A stretch of DNA of 35,908 nucleotides, taken from positions 1-35,908 of the forward strand of contig JAFGWM010000058.1 in assembly GCA_016937155.1 (NCBI GenBank), read 5' to 3'. Every line of letters starts with the position of its first letter. The stretch's first letter is position 1. This document shows positions 14,359 through 23,081 of the stretch, in pieces. Below the pieces are notes generated by a model. It searched no databases and was not told the origin of the DNA. It saw only the letters and a program-made list of their open reading frames with translations. Source of the stretch: Deltaproteobacteria bacterium (GTDB lineage: Bacteria > Myxococcota_A > Polyangia > HGW-17). The translations under genes and the position numbers were made by a program.

Positions 14359-15921
14359 TTACTTAAATAACAAAGAAACGAAGGATATATCTTCTTTTTG
14401 GAGCCATGGAGGAAGTGATACCGGAAGTGTAACCAAGGAAGAATGGGACTGAGTAATACCAAACACTTTTTCGTGGAAAATTTCTTTTCCTCTACTGTCT
14501 GTTAAAGTAAGAGTACATTCAGTTCCATTTTTTAACAATGGTGATGAATTTTTAGCCCATTTGTAACTCATGTCCTTGAGATTCACCAGTAGAACATTTT
14601 CAGTCTTTTGAGACAGACTTTTTCCAAGACTCCGCACTGCAATTACTCTTGTAAATATTGCATCATAATTATAATCACTTACCCACTGGTCATCACAATA
14701 TCCCATATAATCATTTGTTACATTTGGATCCAGGAAAGTATCATCGTTAATGTTATATCCCCACACACCAGTTTTTCCACCACTGTATGGATATGACCAG
14801 TCAACACCTATTAAAGTACCGCAGTTTGTATGCCCACGACCATGCATGTGCCCCATTTCATGGAGTAAAGTCCACACCCACCTTTCACCACTGAATCCCA
14901 CTCCTGTGCCAACACGATATGAACCATTTTCAGGACTTGTCACTTTGTAGCTTTGACCTGTTGTACATGTACCTGAACAGTAATCCTCAAAAGTTTCATC
15001 AGGGTTCACCATTGCATAGTAGTAAACATCCTGTGCTGCATTATCCTCTTCTTTAAGAATCCGGAGATATTCATTCATATCACCAAAATCAAAGGATGAA
15101 GGGTTCTCACCTGGCAGGGGCCAGGAAATATAGTCACGAACAGTGAGATTAAGATTTGCAACAGGATAAAGCATAAGAAACATTTCTTCAATTAACTGAA
15201 GCTGCTCGGCACTTACATCCGGCATTCTACCACTGCCGTCTATATTGTATTCCACCGGAACAATTACAAGATTAACTCCACCGCCATCATAGAGTGCCCC
15301 AAGTTCGAATGGAACACCATCTGAAGGGAAACGCCCTTCATGAGAGACCCCGGGATCAATTTCAGGCATTTCAGGTGAGGTAAATCTGAGATACCAGGTT
15401 GTATCAGGAGTTATGTTAGTTCCATCAACTGAAAAACTGAATGACGGATCATCAGTTTCAGAAGGTGTCTCGGTGCTTAAAAACTTTGAAACCGTATAAT
15501 TCTTTTCAATCCCTGATGACCTTAATGTGAGAACTGCAGTAACTGTCTGTGGCTGCCACTGCTCATCAAGACTCACATTTACAGTAAAAAGTGCATCCCT
15601 CTCGGTTATAATCGGAGCATTCAATTCAGAAACTTCTAATCCTTCAAGTATCAGAGGAATCTCAACAGCCTGAAATACACTCACACCATCAACTTTTATA
15701 CCACTCAAAAGCCTGTTATAACTTTCAGTGGTGTTGTTGGTTTGTACATCCTCCTCAACATCACCATCTGATATAAGAGTATCACCTGAAGAATCCATAA
15801 AGTCTGTGGCAGCATCATTTTCATTATTGTTTGTAGTGGTGTTATTGGTTTGTGATGAAGAATCATCACTGCAACCGAATAAGACTAAAACAGCTGCAAA
15901 TATGATTAGAGATTTTTTCAT
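14359..15921 (-). CDS. Metzincin-type zinc metallopeptidase lipoprotein (M66-like)
   Basis: 520 residues. Lipobox LFGC (Cys17), then Asp/Ser and an Asn/Thr-rich linker. A beta-rich domain ('LLSGIKVDGVSVFQAVEIPL') follows, of a kind often found before M66-like catalytic domains. The catalytic motif HEMGHMHGRGH (about 354-364) is a full HExxHxxGxxH zinc site with Glu as base, continuing TNCG as in M66 (StcE) enzymes. A Met about 40 residues later in 'NDYMGYCDD' fits the Met-turn. It probably cleaves proteins or glycoproteins at the cell surface. ATG 15921 has AGGTG 8 bases upstream and directly starts the signal peptide; an ATG seven codons earlier is possible. Family call firm, substrate unknown. 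Confidence 0.87.
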   Translation of the reverse strand: MKKSLIIFAAVLVLFGCSDDSSSQTNNTTTNNNENDAATDFMDSSGDTLISDGDVEEDVQTNNTTESYNRLLSGIKVDGVSVFQAVEIPLILEGLEVSELNAPIITERDALFTVNVSLDEQWQPQTVTAVLTLRSSGIEKNYTVSKFLSTETPSETDDPSFSFSVDGTNITPDTTWYLRFTSPEMPEIDPGVSHEGRFPSDGVPFELGALYDGGGVNLVIVPVEYNIDGSGRMPDVSAEQLQLIEEMFLMLYPVANLNLTVRDYISWPLPGENPSSFDFGDMNEYLRILKEEDNAAQDVYYYAMVNPDETFEDYCSGTCTTGQSYKVTSPENGSYRVGTGVGFSGERWVWTLLHEMGHMHGRGHTNCGTLIGVDWSYPYSGGKTGVWGYNINDDTFLDPNVTNDYMGYCDDQWVSDYNYDAIFTRVIAVRSLGKSLSQKTENVLLVNLKDMSYKWAKNSSPLLKNGTECTLTLTDSRGKEIFHEKVFGITQSHSSLVTLPVSLPPWLQKEDISFVSLLFK

Positions 15922-16098
15922 TTTCAACACCTGTGGTTTCATTATCTTTATCTTTCAGGTTGATTAACCGTCCTGAATTTATCCTTATAACACAAATTTT
16001 GATACTCAGCAAGTTGAGCATAAATGACCGGTAACCCACAGGAAACTGATTTGTTTTCAAAATATTTATCTTAATATATCAGCTGGAATTGTGAAATA

Positions 16099-17424
16099 TT
16101 ACTGAACTTCTCTGGGTTCGTAAGCAGCAGAGGTTGTGCCTATTCCCAGCTGTCCGAAATCATTATTTCCCCAGCACCATGCACCGTTGTTCTCAGATAT
16201 TCCACAGACATGATAACCGCCTACGGTAATTGCAGTAAACAGAACAGAATCAGGCATTGCAACACCGACAGGACTGTTTACTTCCGTTGTCCCGTGAAGT
16301 TCGCCTACACCCATCTGGTCAAAGTAATTATAACCCCAGCACCAACCGAAACCAGTCGTATCTACAGCACAACTTGTATCCTTATCAGCAGAAAGGGATT
16401 CTATAAGTGCTCCATCAAATTCAACAAAAGCAGGAGTTGAGTGATCCACTGAGTCTCCTGTTCCGGTCTGTCCTGAGCTGTTGGAACCCCAGCAGTAAAC
16501 CTCTGATGATGCATTTATTCCACAGACATGGGAATCACCGGCAGCAAGATTTGTAAGTTTACCGGACTCACTGGTATCCACAAGAACAGGAGTTCGGCTG
16601 TCGTTTACAGTTCCATTTCCCATTTCACCATTAGATCCATGTCCCCAGCAGTAATTTCCTGAAGTGGAAACCGCACATGTAAAATATCCTCCTACTACGA
16701 TCTCTGTTACTTCGGTTATTGACTGAACTTCAACAGGAGTATCACTGTCCATAGTTGAGTCGTTACCCAACTGCCCATCAGCGTTGTTTCCCCAGCACCA
16801 TACACCTGATGCTGTTGCCATACAGGCATGAGCAGCACCAACATCCCAGGAAACAATAGCTGATTCATCCGGCGAAGTGATCTCAAATGGAATCTCATCA
16901 TCGCCCCAACAAACAATTGAATTTGATGAAGCTGATCCGCAATTTCTCACACCACCGGATTTAACATCATAAAGATCATAAATAAGGTTTGTTGCAACAA
17001 TAGGCTCTTTGCTTTCAGATATATCACTGGTTGTTGCCAGTTCTTCATCCATGTTGCTCCCCCAGCACATAACCTCTTCAGTGGAAGTCGTCCCGCAGGT
17101 ATGATTTTCACCGGCTGCGATAGTGGTAAACCCTGGAACACACGAGTCAGTGTTATATGACTGACAATCAAAACCACAGACGAGCTCTCCTCCCCTGAAC
17201 CCCAAACTCTCACAGGTTACCTCACCAGTATCAAACCCATCGCAGAGTTCCCCTTCTTCAAGGGTGAAATTTCCACAGTCTGAATTATTTGTAGTATTGT
17301 TTAATGTAGTATTGTTATATACATTATTTATGGTGTTGGTTGAATTGTTACTGTTTGAGCTGTCGTCATCACAACTTACAACTAAAAATGACAATGACAT
17401 AAGAAAAATAATAATAACACGCAT
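16099..17424 (-). CDS. RCC1-repeat (beta-propeller) lipoprotein
   Basis: 441 residues. Lipobox VVSC (Cys18), followed by Asp-Asp-Asp and about 25 Asn/Thr/Ser residues. A short Cys module then matches the delta-proteobacterial pattern ('CGNFTLEEGELCDG', 'TCESLGFRGGELVC'). From about residue 105 six to seven RCC1-type repeats follow, each with H-x-C-(G/A) ... CWG-x-N-x3-(Q/E)-(L/M)-G, predicting a seven-bladed propeller. In bacteria these are surface proteins of unknown partner, probably binding other proteins. GGAGG lies 7 bases before the ATG. The Asn/Thr linker matches those of the neighbouring metallopeptidase and the distant CotH-like protein. Confidence 0.9.
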   Translation of the reverse strand: MRVIIIFLMSLSFLVVSCDDDSSNSNNSTNTINNVYNNTTLNNTTNNSDCGNFTLEEGELCDGFDTGEVTCESLGFRGGELVCGFDCQSYNTDSCVPGFTTIAAGENHTCGTTSTEEVMCWGSNMDEELATTSDISESKEPIVATNLIYDLYDVKSGGVRNCGSASSNSIVCWGDDEIPFEITSPDESAIVSWDVGAAHACMATASGVWCWGNNADGQLGNDSTMDSDTPVEVQSITEVTEIVVGGYFTCAVSTSGNYCWGHGSNGEMGNGTVNDSRTPVLVDTSESGKLTNLAAGDSHVCGINASSEVYCWGSNSSGQTGTGDSVDHSTPAFVEFDGALIESLSADKDTSCAVDTTGFGWCWGYNYFDQMGVGELHGTTEVNSPVGVAMPDSVLFTAITVGGYHVCGISENNGAWCWGNNDFGQLGIGTTSAAYEPREVQ

Positions 17425-17508
17425 TTACATACCTCCAGTAATATTTATGCAGTTGACTTTTATAGCACAGACATTTTTTTTGTCCAATGTTGACGAATGC
17501 CTGTTAAT

Positions 17509-19179
17509 CTACTTACTGTATACCCCGGTGAAATCAAATATCACATTCCACGCATTGTCTCCTGTGGAAACTGTTTTTATCTCAGGAGTGAATGTGAATA
17601 TTCCATCCTCACTGTACCGGTTTATTTCAACCTCATTTATTCCGATAAGTGGAAGACTGCCAAAAACATCATCTATAATCCCGGGAATCGCACTTCGCAT
17701 GATTTTACGAACCTTATCATGATCAACCAGAGTTGACATTTTGTTAAACCCTGCATCATGAATTATATACTCTCTGGAATCATCAACATTCATAATGTAT
17801 CCCCCATCAGATTCCTCAAGCTTTACAGGAATTTCCGCTGCTGTCCAAGCTGTTGCGTTGTCTGTTCCAGAAACCCTCAGATAGATTTCAATTCCGCCGA
17901 CCATCAGGTAGGGCCCATCAGACTTCCATTCGAGAAGAGGCGGTAGAAGAAGCGATATATCAACACCGTCGAGGTTAGAATACGGGAAATCCAATTCAGA
18001 CATACCCATATTTTCAAGTTGTCCCTGAGAATAACTTCGGTCAAGGTTGTTTCCAGCCCAGGCTGCAAATGAAATCTGGTTGAAAAATCTGCTTCCAATT
18101 GCTGTACTTATGTTGGTGCTGCCTTCAGGAGAAACGGCTGCTCTTTCCAGTATTCCACTCCCAGCTATATATTCCACAGCTGTTTCAGGTCTAAAAACAG
18201 TTCCATATGTAATCGAAATACCATCTGCTGTTACAGCAACATTTTCAGTGGTACTGGTCTGTACAACAGGATTGTTTTCAAATTCCAGAGCCAGTTCAGG
18301 GGAAACACTTGAAATCAGTGTGTTAAATATTGATTCAGTTGCATTTGCAGCGGCATCAGCAATCGCAGTTGGAACCTCATCATCGAATAACCCTCCAAGA
18401 GTTGCAAGATATGAATCCAGTGGTCCGGAATCTTCAAGAACAACTTCAGAAGTTTCAACTTCTGTGTTTACAAGCTCTATTTCCATCTGTGAGTTAATCT
18501 GTAAATCACCGGTTATATTTATATAATCGTAGTGGAAAGTTCCTGTAGAGTTAATGGTGGCTGCAGTCCCTGTATATGTACCTTCAACATTGAGAAGACT
18601 TGCAGTCATTTGCAGAGCCCCCTGATCATTGGTAATGGAAACAGTAACATCATCACTGATCGCTTCATTTATGTTGATATCAACAGTAACAGTGGTCATC
18701 ATAACCTGAACATCCATCTGAAGTGGATTATTAATCCATGGTTCAAGATTTTCGTTTTCAAGCAACCACTTAACCAGATAAGCAACCGTATTGCCCTCAC
18801 CACCATCAATTGTGTCGTTTCCAAGTGTTATAGTTATGGAATCCTGAATTTGTGTTTCCGGTTCAATAATTGAACCCTGAATGAATGAACGGAAGGCAAA
18901 CAGTGAATCCCCAGGAATTTCAGCTTTAATCGTGCCAAGGCCATCAGCAGTACCAACATTTACCTCTATGTTTTTACCACCATCAACTTCATTTCCATTC
19001 ACAATGATTGTTTTGGATGGGGAATTAATGATTGCCACAACATCCTGAGTATTGTTAATAAAAGTTCCGCTTTCAGGTGAAATTATTTTAATCTCCGATT
19101 TATCGGTCAGTTCACAACCTGAAAAAGCCATGAACATTAATGCAAAAACTGATGTCATCAAAATAAAACGCTTCATCAT
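17509..19179 (-). CDS. Large exported lipoprotein, beta-rich, function unknown
   Basis: 556 residues. Lipobox FSGC (Cys22) after a hydrophobic signal. The first module ('ISPESGTFINNTQDVVAIIN', then 'SPSKTIIVNGNEV') looks like a bacterial Ig-like/glucodextranase-B-type fold. The rest alternates short strands rich in Thr, Val, Ile and Asp, ending in 'NAWNVIFDFTGVYSK'. No catalytic motif is visible, and the mature protein has no Cys beyond the lipid anchor. It may bind the envelope or an extracellular ligand. Two adjacent ATG codons (19179, 19176) share one AAAGGG site; the second has better spacing. It follows the Ig-like lipoprotein gene by 55 bases and may belong to the same transcript. Confidence 0.75.
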   Translation of the reverse strand: MMKRFILMTSVFALMFMAFSGCELTDKSEIKIISPESGTFINNTQDVVAIINSPSKTIIVNGNEVDGGKNIEVNVGTADGLGTIKAEIPGDSLFAFRSFIQGSIIEPETQIQDSITITLGNDTIDGGEGNTVAYLVKWLLENENLEPWINNPLQMDVQVMMTTVTVDININEAISDDVTVSITNDQGALQMTASLLNVEGTYTGTAATINSTGTFHYDYINITGDLQINSQMEIELVNTEVETSEVVLEDSGPLDSYLATLGGLFDDEVPTAIADAAANATESIFNTLISSVSPELALEFENNPVVQTSTTENVAVTADGISITYGTVFRPETAVEYIAGSGILERAAVSPEGSTNISTAIGSRFFNQISFAAWAGNNLDRSYSQGQLENMGMSELDFPYSNLDGVDISLLLPPLLEWKSDGPYLMVGGIEIYLRVSGTDNATAWTAAEIPVKLEESDGGYIMNVDDSREYIIHDAGFNKMSTLVDHDKVRKIMRSAIPGIIDDVFGSLPLIGINEVEINRYSEDGIFTFTPEIKTVSTGDNAWNVIFDFTGVYSK

Positions 19180-19234
19180 AATACCCTTTCGATTATGAAT
19201 CTAATATCATAAAATCTGATTTTTGCCAGGGGGG

Positions 19235-19678
19235 TTATTTCTTAGGCTTACCAGTAGTGAATACAAGTTTATATGGAGGAAGAACTTTTCCAGTCTTACT
19301 TTTAAAATTCTTGAACTTGTCACTATTGATCCATATAGTGTACTTTTTGGAAGGTTTAATTTTTACTGGAAGAGTTATTGTTTTAAAAGATTTATCGAAT
19401 GACGGTGTTCCTATTTCATGAGGGAAATTATCATCACTTTCCTTTACAAAAGACCAGCTTTTGTCCATCATTGGAACAGAAAATGAGACCATCACTGAAG
19501 TAATCGCAGGATTGACACTAATCGCCCCATTTGCTGGAAATGTACTTACAACCACAGGATTATCATTCATTTTTTCGGGAGATTTGTCTTTACCGACGTC
19601 TGCTTCTGATTTTCCACAGGAACCCAGAAGTAATAACGAGGAAATCACCAGAGCAAATTTTTTAGCAGATACCTTCAT
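19235..19678 (-). CDS. Small lipoprotein with Big_5-like Ig domain
   Basis: 147 residues. Lipobox LGSC (Cys21). The mature part is one Ig-like domain of the Big_5 (PF13205) type: 'VVVSTFPANGAISVNPAITS', 'VSFSVPMMDKSWSF', 'KKYTIWINSDKFKN' and the closing strand 'YKLVFTTG'. These domains usually mediate adhesion or act as spacers in surface proteins. Here the domain stands alone on a lipid anchor. The start ATG overlaps the stop of the DUF6485-like gene by 4 bases (ATGA), so the two are translationally coupled. Confidence 0.87.
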   Translation of the reverse strand: MKVSAKKFALVISSLLLLGSCGKSEADVGKDKSPEKMNDNPVVVSTFPANGAISVNPAITSVMVSFSVPMMDKSWSFVKESDDNFPHEIGTPSFDKSFKTITLPVKIKPSKKYTIWINSDKFKNFKSKTGKVLPPYKLVFTTGKPKK

Positions 19679-19878
19679 TTCTTTCCATTCCTTTCAGATA
19701 TAAAATAGTCAATACTGCGGTTCCAGGTTGCCTCCTGCTCTTTACTGAAATAACAGGCGGGCAACTGATCCTTTTTCATGTGATAGGTGATACATTCACA
19801 ACATACACCATGTCTGGGACAACCAGGATAAGTGCAGTTGCAGTGTCTCTCGTTGACTGCTTTTCCTGTACAGTTCAT
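19675..19878 (-). CDS. DUF6485-like Cys-rich small protein
   Basis: 67 residues with eight Cys (3, 13, 15, 20, 26, 27, 29, 42) and His at 12, 23 and 33. The core 'HCNCTYPGCPRHGVCCEC' and 'LPACYF' match the small conserved family DUF6485. The spacing suggests a metal-binding knuckle (Zn or Fe-S), but no function is established. No signal peptide, so cytosolic. A strong GGGAGGAGGG site precedes the ATG. It sits between a diguanylate cyclase gene (16 bases upstream) and an exported Ig-like lipoprotein (4-base overlap). Confidence 0.85.
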   Translation of the reverse strand: MNCTGKAVNERHCNCTYPGCPRHGVCCECITYHMKKDQLPACYFSKEQEATWNRSIDYFISERNGKK

Positions 19879-19894
19879 GACACCCTCCTCCCTC

Positions 19895-20836
19895 TCATAT
19901 ATTTTTCAACTCATCAGTTTTTATCTGTAGAGTAACTCTGTTTCTTCCGGATGTTTTGCTTCTGTACATAAGAGAATCAACCCTTTTTACAATTGATTCA
20001 ACAGTATCTTCAACAATAACAGAAGTCACACCAACTGAGACGGTTACTTTAATCTCTTCACCATCCAGTTTCATAATATTTGATCCCACCAGTTTTCTGC
20101 CCCTCTCAGCTATAACACCAAGTTCGCTATCGTCAACATTGCAGATTACAGCCAGAAACTCCTCACCACCCCATCTGGCAATAGTATCAAAACTTCGCAG
20201 GGAATACTTCAGGAGAGTGGAAACCGTCTTCAGGACTTTATCACCAAAAACATGACCATATCTGTCGTTTATATCCTTAAAATGATCAATGTCAAAAAAC
20301 AGCAGCCCAAAATTCCACCCATATCTGCGGTATTTCTCCATAGCTGATGTGAGGTTCATTTCAGCATACCGCCTGTTTCCCAGACCGGTGAGTGGATCTG
20401 CCAGTGCCATTGATTCAAGATTCTCAATGTCACTTCTCATCTCAATCATTCTGGTATTATCCCACAGTACAGTTATAAAACCCTCCAGAGAGTTACTATC
20501 ACTGTAGACCGGTGTGCAGTTACTCACCACTGGGATTAAAGTGCCACTCTTTTTCCGTATGAAAAACTCTTCCTTAAAAGCCTCGCCTGATCTCAAAGCA
20601 TTTACAAGAGGACAGGCATCAGTCTCACATAAAAGTTCGACAGTACCAACACTGTGATGACATAAAATGCGGTTTGCACAGGTAGTGTTCTCCACTTCAG
20701 AGAAAGTGTACCCTGTAAGTCTTTCAGCAGCAGCATTCCAGAAAACAATTTTTCTGTCTTTATCCCTGCAGTAGATTGCTGTAGTGACAGCTTCAAGAGC
20801 TGTTTTAAAAGGAAAACTGTCTTTCAACCGATTCAC
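19895..20836 (-). CDS. PAS-GGDEF diguanylate cyclase
   Basis: 313 residues, no membrane segment, so cytosolic. The PAS domain (about 10-130) starts 'AVTTAIYCRDKDRKIVFWN' and carries the Cys/His cluster C53, C59, H60-61, C70, C75 with 'ACPL', a pattern of a PAS subfamily often fused to GGDEF. The GGDEF domain (about 145-310) has 'DPLTGLGNRRY', 'FFDIDHFKDINDRYGH' and active-site GGEEF (223-227). The RxxD inhibitory site (214-217) lies five residues before it, so it should make c-di-GMP with product inhibition. GTG start overlaps the inositol monophosphatase stop by 4 bases. The sensed signal is unknown. Confidence 0.93.
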   Translation of the reverse strand: MNRLKDSFPFKTALEAVTTAIYCRDKDRKIVFWNAAAERLTGYTFSEVENTTCANRILCHHSVGTVELLCETDACPLVNALRSGEAFKEEFFIRKKSGTLIPVVSNCTPVYSDSNSLEGFITVLWDNTRMIEMRSDIENLESMALADPLTGLGNRRYAEMNLTSAMEKYRRYGWNFGLLFFDIDHFKDINDRYGHVFGDKVLKTVSTLLKYSLRSFDTIARWGGEEFLAVICNVDDSELGVIAERGRKLVGSNIMKLDGEEIKVTVSVGVTSVIVEDTVESIVKRVDSLMYRSKTSGRNRVTLQIKTDELKNI

Positions 20837-21681
20837 ATCCTGTCAAAGTTGCGACCAGTGTCCCATTTTCCTGAAAGCTCTTCAATGAAAAGTTTTTCTT
20901 TTTTTGAAATTTCCAGAATATCCGAATGGACACCGGGCCTGCCAACCATGATTCTGCCACTGAAAGCATCAAATTTTTCACCATTAACATCAGTAACTAT
21001 AGCTCCCGCAGCTTCTGCCAATAATGCTCCTGCTGCCAGATCCCACGGAAACAGATTAACCTCAACATAAGCATCAGCCTTTCCCCAGGCAACAAGACAG
21101 CAATCAAGACTGGCACTGCCGGTTCTTCTAATTCCCTGACTTGCAACCATATATGTTTCCATCATCCTTATGTATCGCTCGGGATTAAGTCTTCTGTCAT
21201 ATCCGCAACCATAAAGAACCAGAGCCCTTTCCAGAGTTCCATTTTCCAGTTTCCCAAGGACACTGCCGTTGAGTGTACCGCGTACTCCTTTTTCCACCGA
21301 AAACATCCAGTCGAATACCGGATTATATACAACACCTGAGTGCGGTACCGAATCAATAAGCAATGCAATACTCACAGTAAAAAATGGCAGGCCATGAGCA
21401 AAATTCGTGGTTCCGTCAAGGGGATCAATACACCATACTCTTCCGGTTCTATCCCCGTGCAGACCGGACTCCTCAGCTAAAATACTGTCATTGGGATAAA
21501 GTTCCTGCAGTTTTGATACAATATACTGCTCACTTTTCCTGTCAAAATCAGTTACCAGATTAATTGCACCCTTGTACTCAATATTAAGAGATGATGTCAC
21601 ACTCTCATAGCCAGCCATCAGAATTTTTCCTGCGTGACGGGCAATCATTTCAGCATTCTTCAAGTCATTGCATTCACTCAT
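20833..21681 (-). CDS. Inositol monophosphatase family protein (SuhB/IMPase)
   Basis: 282 residues. Metal-binding motifs are intact: 'ILAEESG' (Glu70/71), 'IDPLDGTTNFAHGLPFF' (Asp86, Asp89, Gly-Thr), and 'PWDLAAGALLAEAAGA' near the C-terminus. These Mg2+-dependent, Li+-sensitive enzymes hydrolyse inositol phosphates, and relatives act on fructose-1,6-bisphosphate, PAP or histidinol phosphate. The substrate here cannot be told from sequence alone. Its start overlaps the mpl stop and its stop overlaps the cyclase start, each by 4 bases, so all three are translationally coupled. Confidence 0.93.
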   Translation of the reverse strand: MSECNDLKNAEMIARHAGKILMAGYESVTSSLNIEYKGAINLVTDFDRKSEQYIVSKLQELYPNDSILAEESGLHGDRTGRVWCIDPLDGTTNFAHGLPFFTVSIALLIDSVPHSGVVYNPVFDWMFSVEKGVRGTLNGSVLGKLENGTLERALVLYGCGYDRRLNPERYIRMMETYMVASQGIRRTGSASLDCCLVAWGKADAYVEVNLFPWDLAAGALLAEAAGAIVTDVNGEKFDAFSGRIMVGRPGVHSDILEISKKEKLFIEELSGKWDTGRNFDRM

Positions 21682-23069
21682 TTAAATTTCCTTTCCAGAC
21701 TGGCCAGCACACCTTCCCTGAGCCCACCAAATGATCCGGAACTGAAAAATATTATCCAGTCTCCAGGCTCAGCCCAGTTTGCTATTGCCTTTTTGAGTTC
21801 TTCCGGATCAGATGAATAAAATGTGGTTACACCGCTGTTTTTGAGATCCGAAGTCAGGAGTTCACTACTAAACCTTTCCTTTTCATCAATTCTACTCTGA
21901 TCATAGGGTGAACTTAAGAAAACAGCATCCGAGACCTTAAGCGAATCTGCATAATCCTTTTGAAAAACACTTCTTCGTGAGGTGGCACTTCTTGGCTCGA
22001 AAACACTTGCAATTCTACCACTGATATTTTTTTTAAGTCCCTCCAGAGTAAGTCTTACTGCAGTGGGATGATGTCCAAAGTCATCTACCACAGTAACATT
22101 TCCCGGATTACCCAGAACTTCCTGACGTCGTCTTACGCCATTAAATTCAGAAATTGCCTCAAGTGCTACTTCCGGATTTACACCAAGACAAAGTGCCATG
22201 GCAACAGCCCCCGTTGCGTTCCTGAGATTATGTTCACCTGAAAGCTTCAACTGATATTCTCCAAGCTTTTTCATTCCGGAATAAAAATTACATTTCCTGA
22301 AAGTCCCTTCTGAAAAAACTTCAGAGTAAAAGTCAGATTCCTCACCCTTGAGACCATATGAATTACCTCCTTCGTCCTCAATAAGTTTCATTGCAGCCCT
22401 GTTATCTGCGCTGACCAGAAAATCACCATTAGGAGGGGTTATTGCTCTCAGTCTTCTGAACTGATCATTAACGTGTTTAAAATCCCTGTATATATCCGCA
22501 TGATCAAATTCAATACCTGTTAGAATCACACATTTTGGCCGATAGTGGATAAATTTAGGATTTTTATCAAAGAATGCAGTATCATACTCGTCACCTTCTA
22601 TAACAAATTCCTTACCTTCACCGAGATGATAACTCCCAGGTAAATCATGAGGTACTCCACCTATAAGATATCCCGGATCCCTCCCTGCAAAATTGAGAAT
22701 GTGGGCAACCATGGATGAGGTGGTGGTTTTTCCATGTGTTCCAGCAACAACTACGGTTTTTCTGGAATTCAGTATTGTGTTTCCTATAAGGGCCGGAAAA
22801 CTTGTAAGTTTAAGATTACAGTTCGTTCCCTTAAGCACCTCCACATGATTATATCGGCAGATATTTCCCACCACTAAAAGACCACTGTCTGAATTAATAT
22901 TATCCCCGGAGAAAGGAGTTTTTACTTCAACTTCCATTTTATCAAGTACTTCAGACATTGGAGGATAAACAGCTTCATCACTTCCCGTCACCATCCACCC
23001 CTTTTCCTTCATGAGACCAGCTGCATTGCCCATACCAGTCCCAGCTATACCAATGAAATGACACTTCAT
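21678..23069 (-). CDS. mpl: UDP-MurNAc:L-Ala-gamma-D-Glu-meso-DAP ligase (murein tripeptide recycling)
   Basis: 463 residues (E. coli Mpl has 457). It opens 'KCHFIGIAGTGMGNAAGLMK', has the Mur-ligase ATP loop 'GTHGKTTTSSMV', the Mpl-like 'VIEGDEYDTAFFDK' and 'HADIYRD', and the C-terminal 'VDDFGHHPTAVR' and 'FEPRSATSRR' blocks that distinguish Mpl from MurC. It rejoins recovered tripeptide to UDP-MurNAc in the cytosol using ATP. A GGAGG/AAGGAA site precedes the ATG. It follows the M15-like peptidase gene by 12 bases. No ampG, ampD or nagZ is in the window. Confidence 0.94.
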   Translation of the reverse strand: MKCHFIGIAGTGMGNAAGLMKEKGWMVTGSDEAVYPPMSEVLDKMEVEVKTPFSGDNINSDSGLLVVGNICRYNHVEVLKGTNCNLKLTSFPALIGNTILNSRKTVVVAGTHGKTTTSSMVAHILNFAGRDPGYLIGGVPHDLPGSYHLGEGKEFVIEGDEYDTAFFDKNPKFIHYRPKCVILTGIEFDHADIYRDFKHVNDQFRRLRAITPPNGDFLVSADNRAAMKLIEDEGGNSYGLKGEESDFYSEVFSEGTFRKCNFYSGMKKLGEYQLKLSGEHNLRNATGAVAMALCLGVNPEVALEAISEFNGVRRRQEVLGNPGNVTVVDDFGHHPTAVRLTLEGLKKNISGRIASVFEPRSATSRRSVFQKDYADSLKVSDAVFLSSPYDQSRIDEKERFSSELLTSDLKNSGVTTFYSSDPEELKKAIANWAEPGDWIIFFSSGSFGGLREGVLASLERKFK

Positions 23070-23081
23070 TTCCTTCCTCCA

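Noticed and set aside
18047-18526. 159-codon plus-strand frame opposite the large beta-rich lipoprotein
   Set aside because: It has no ribosome site, mirrors the Thr/Val/Ser-rich minus-strand gene, and that gene has a clear signal peptide and lipobox.
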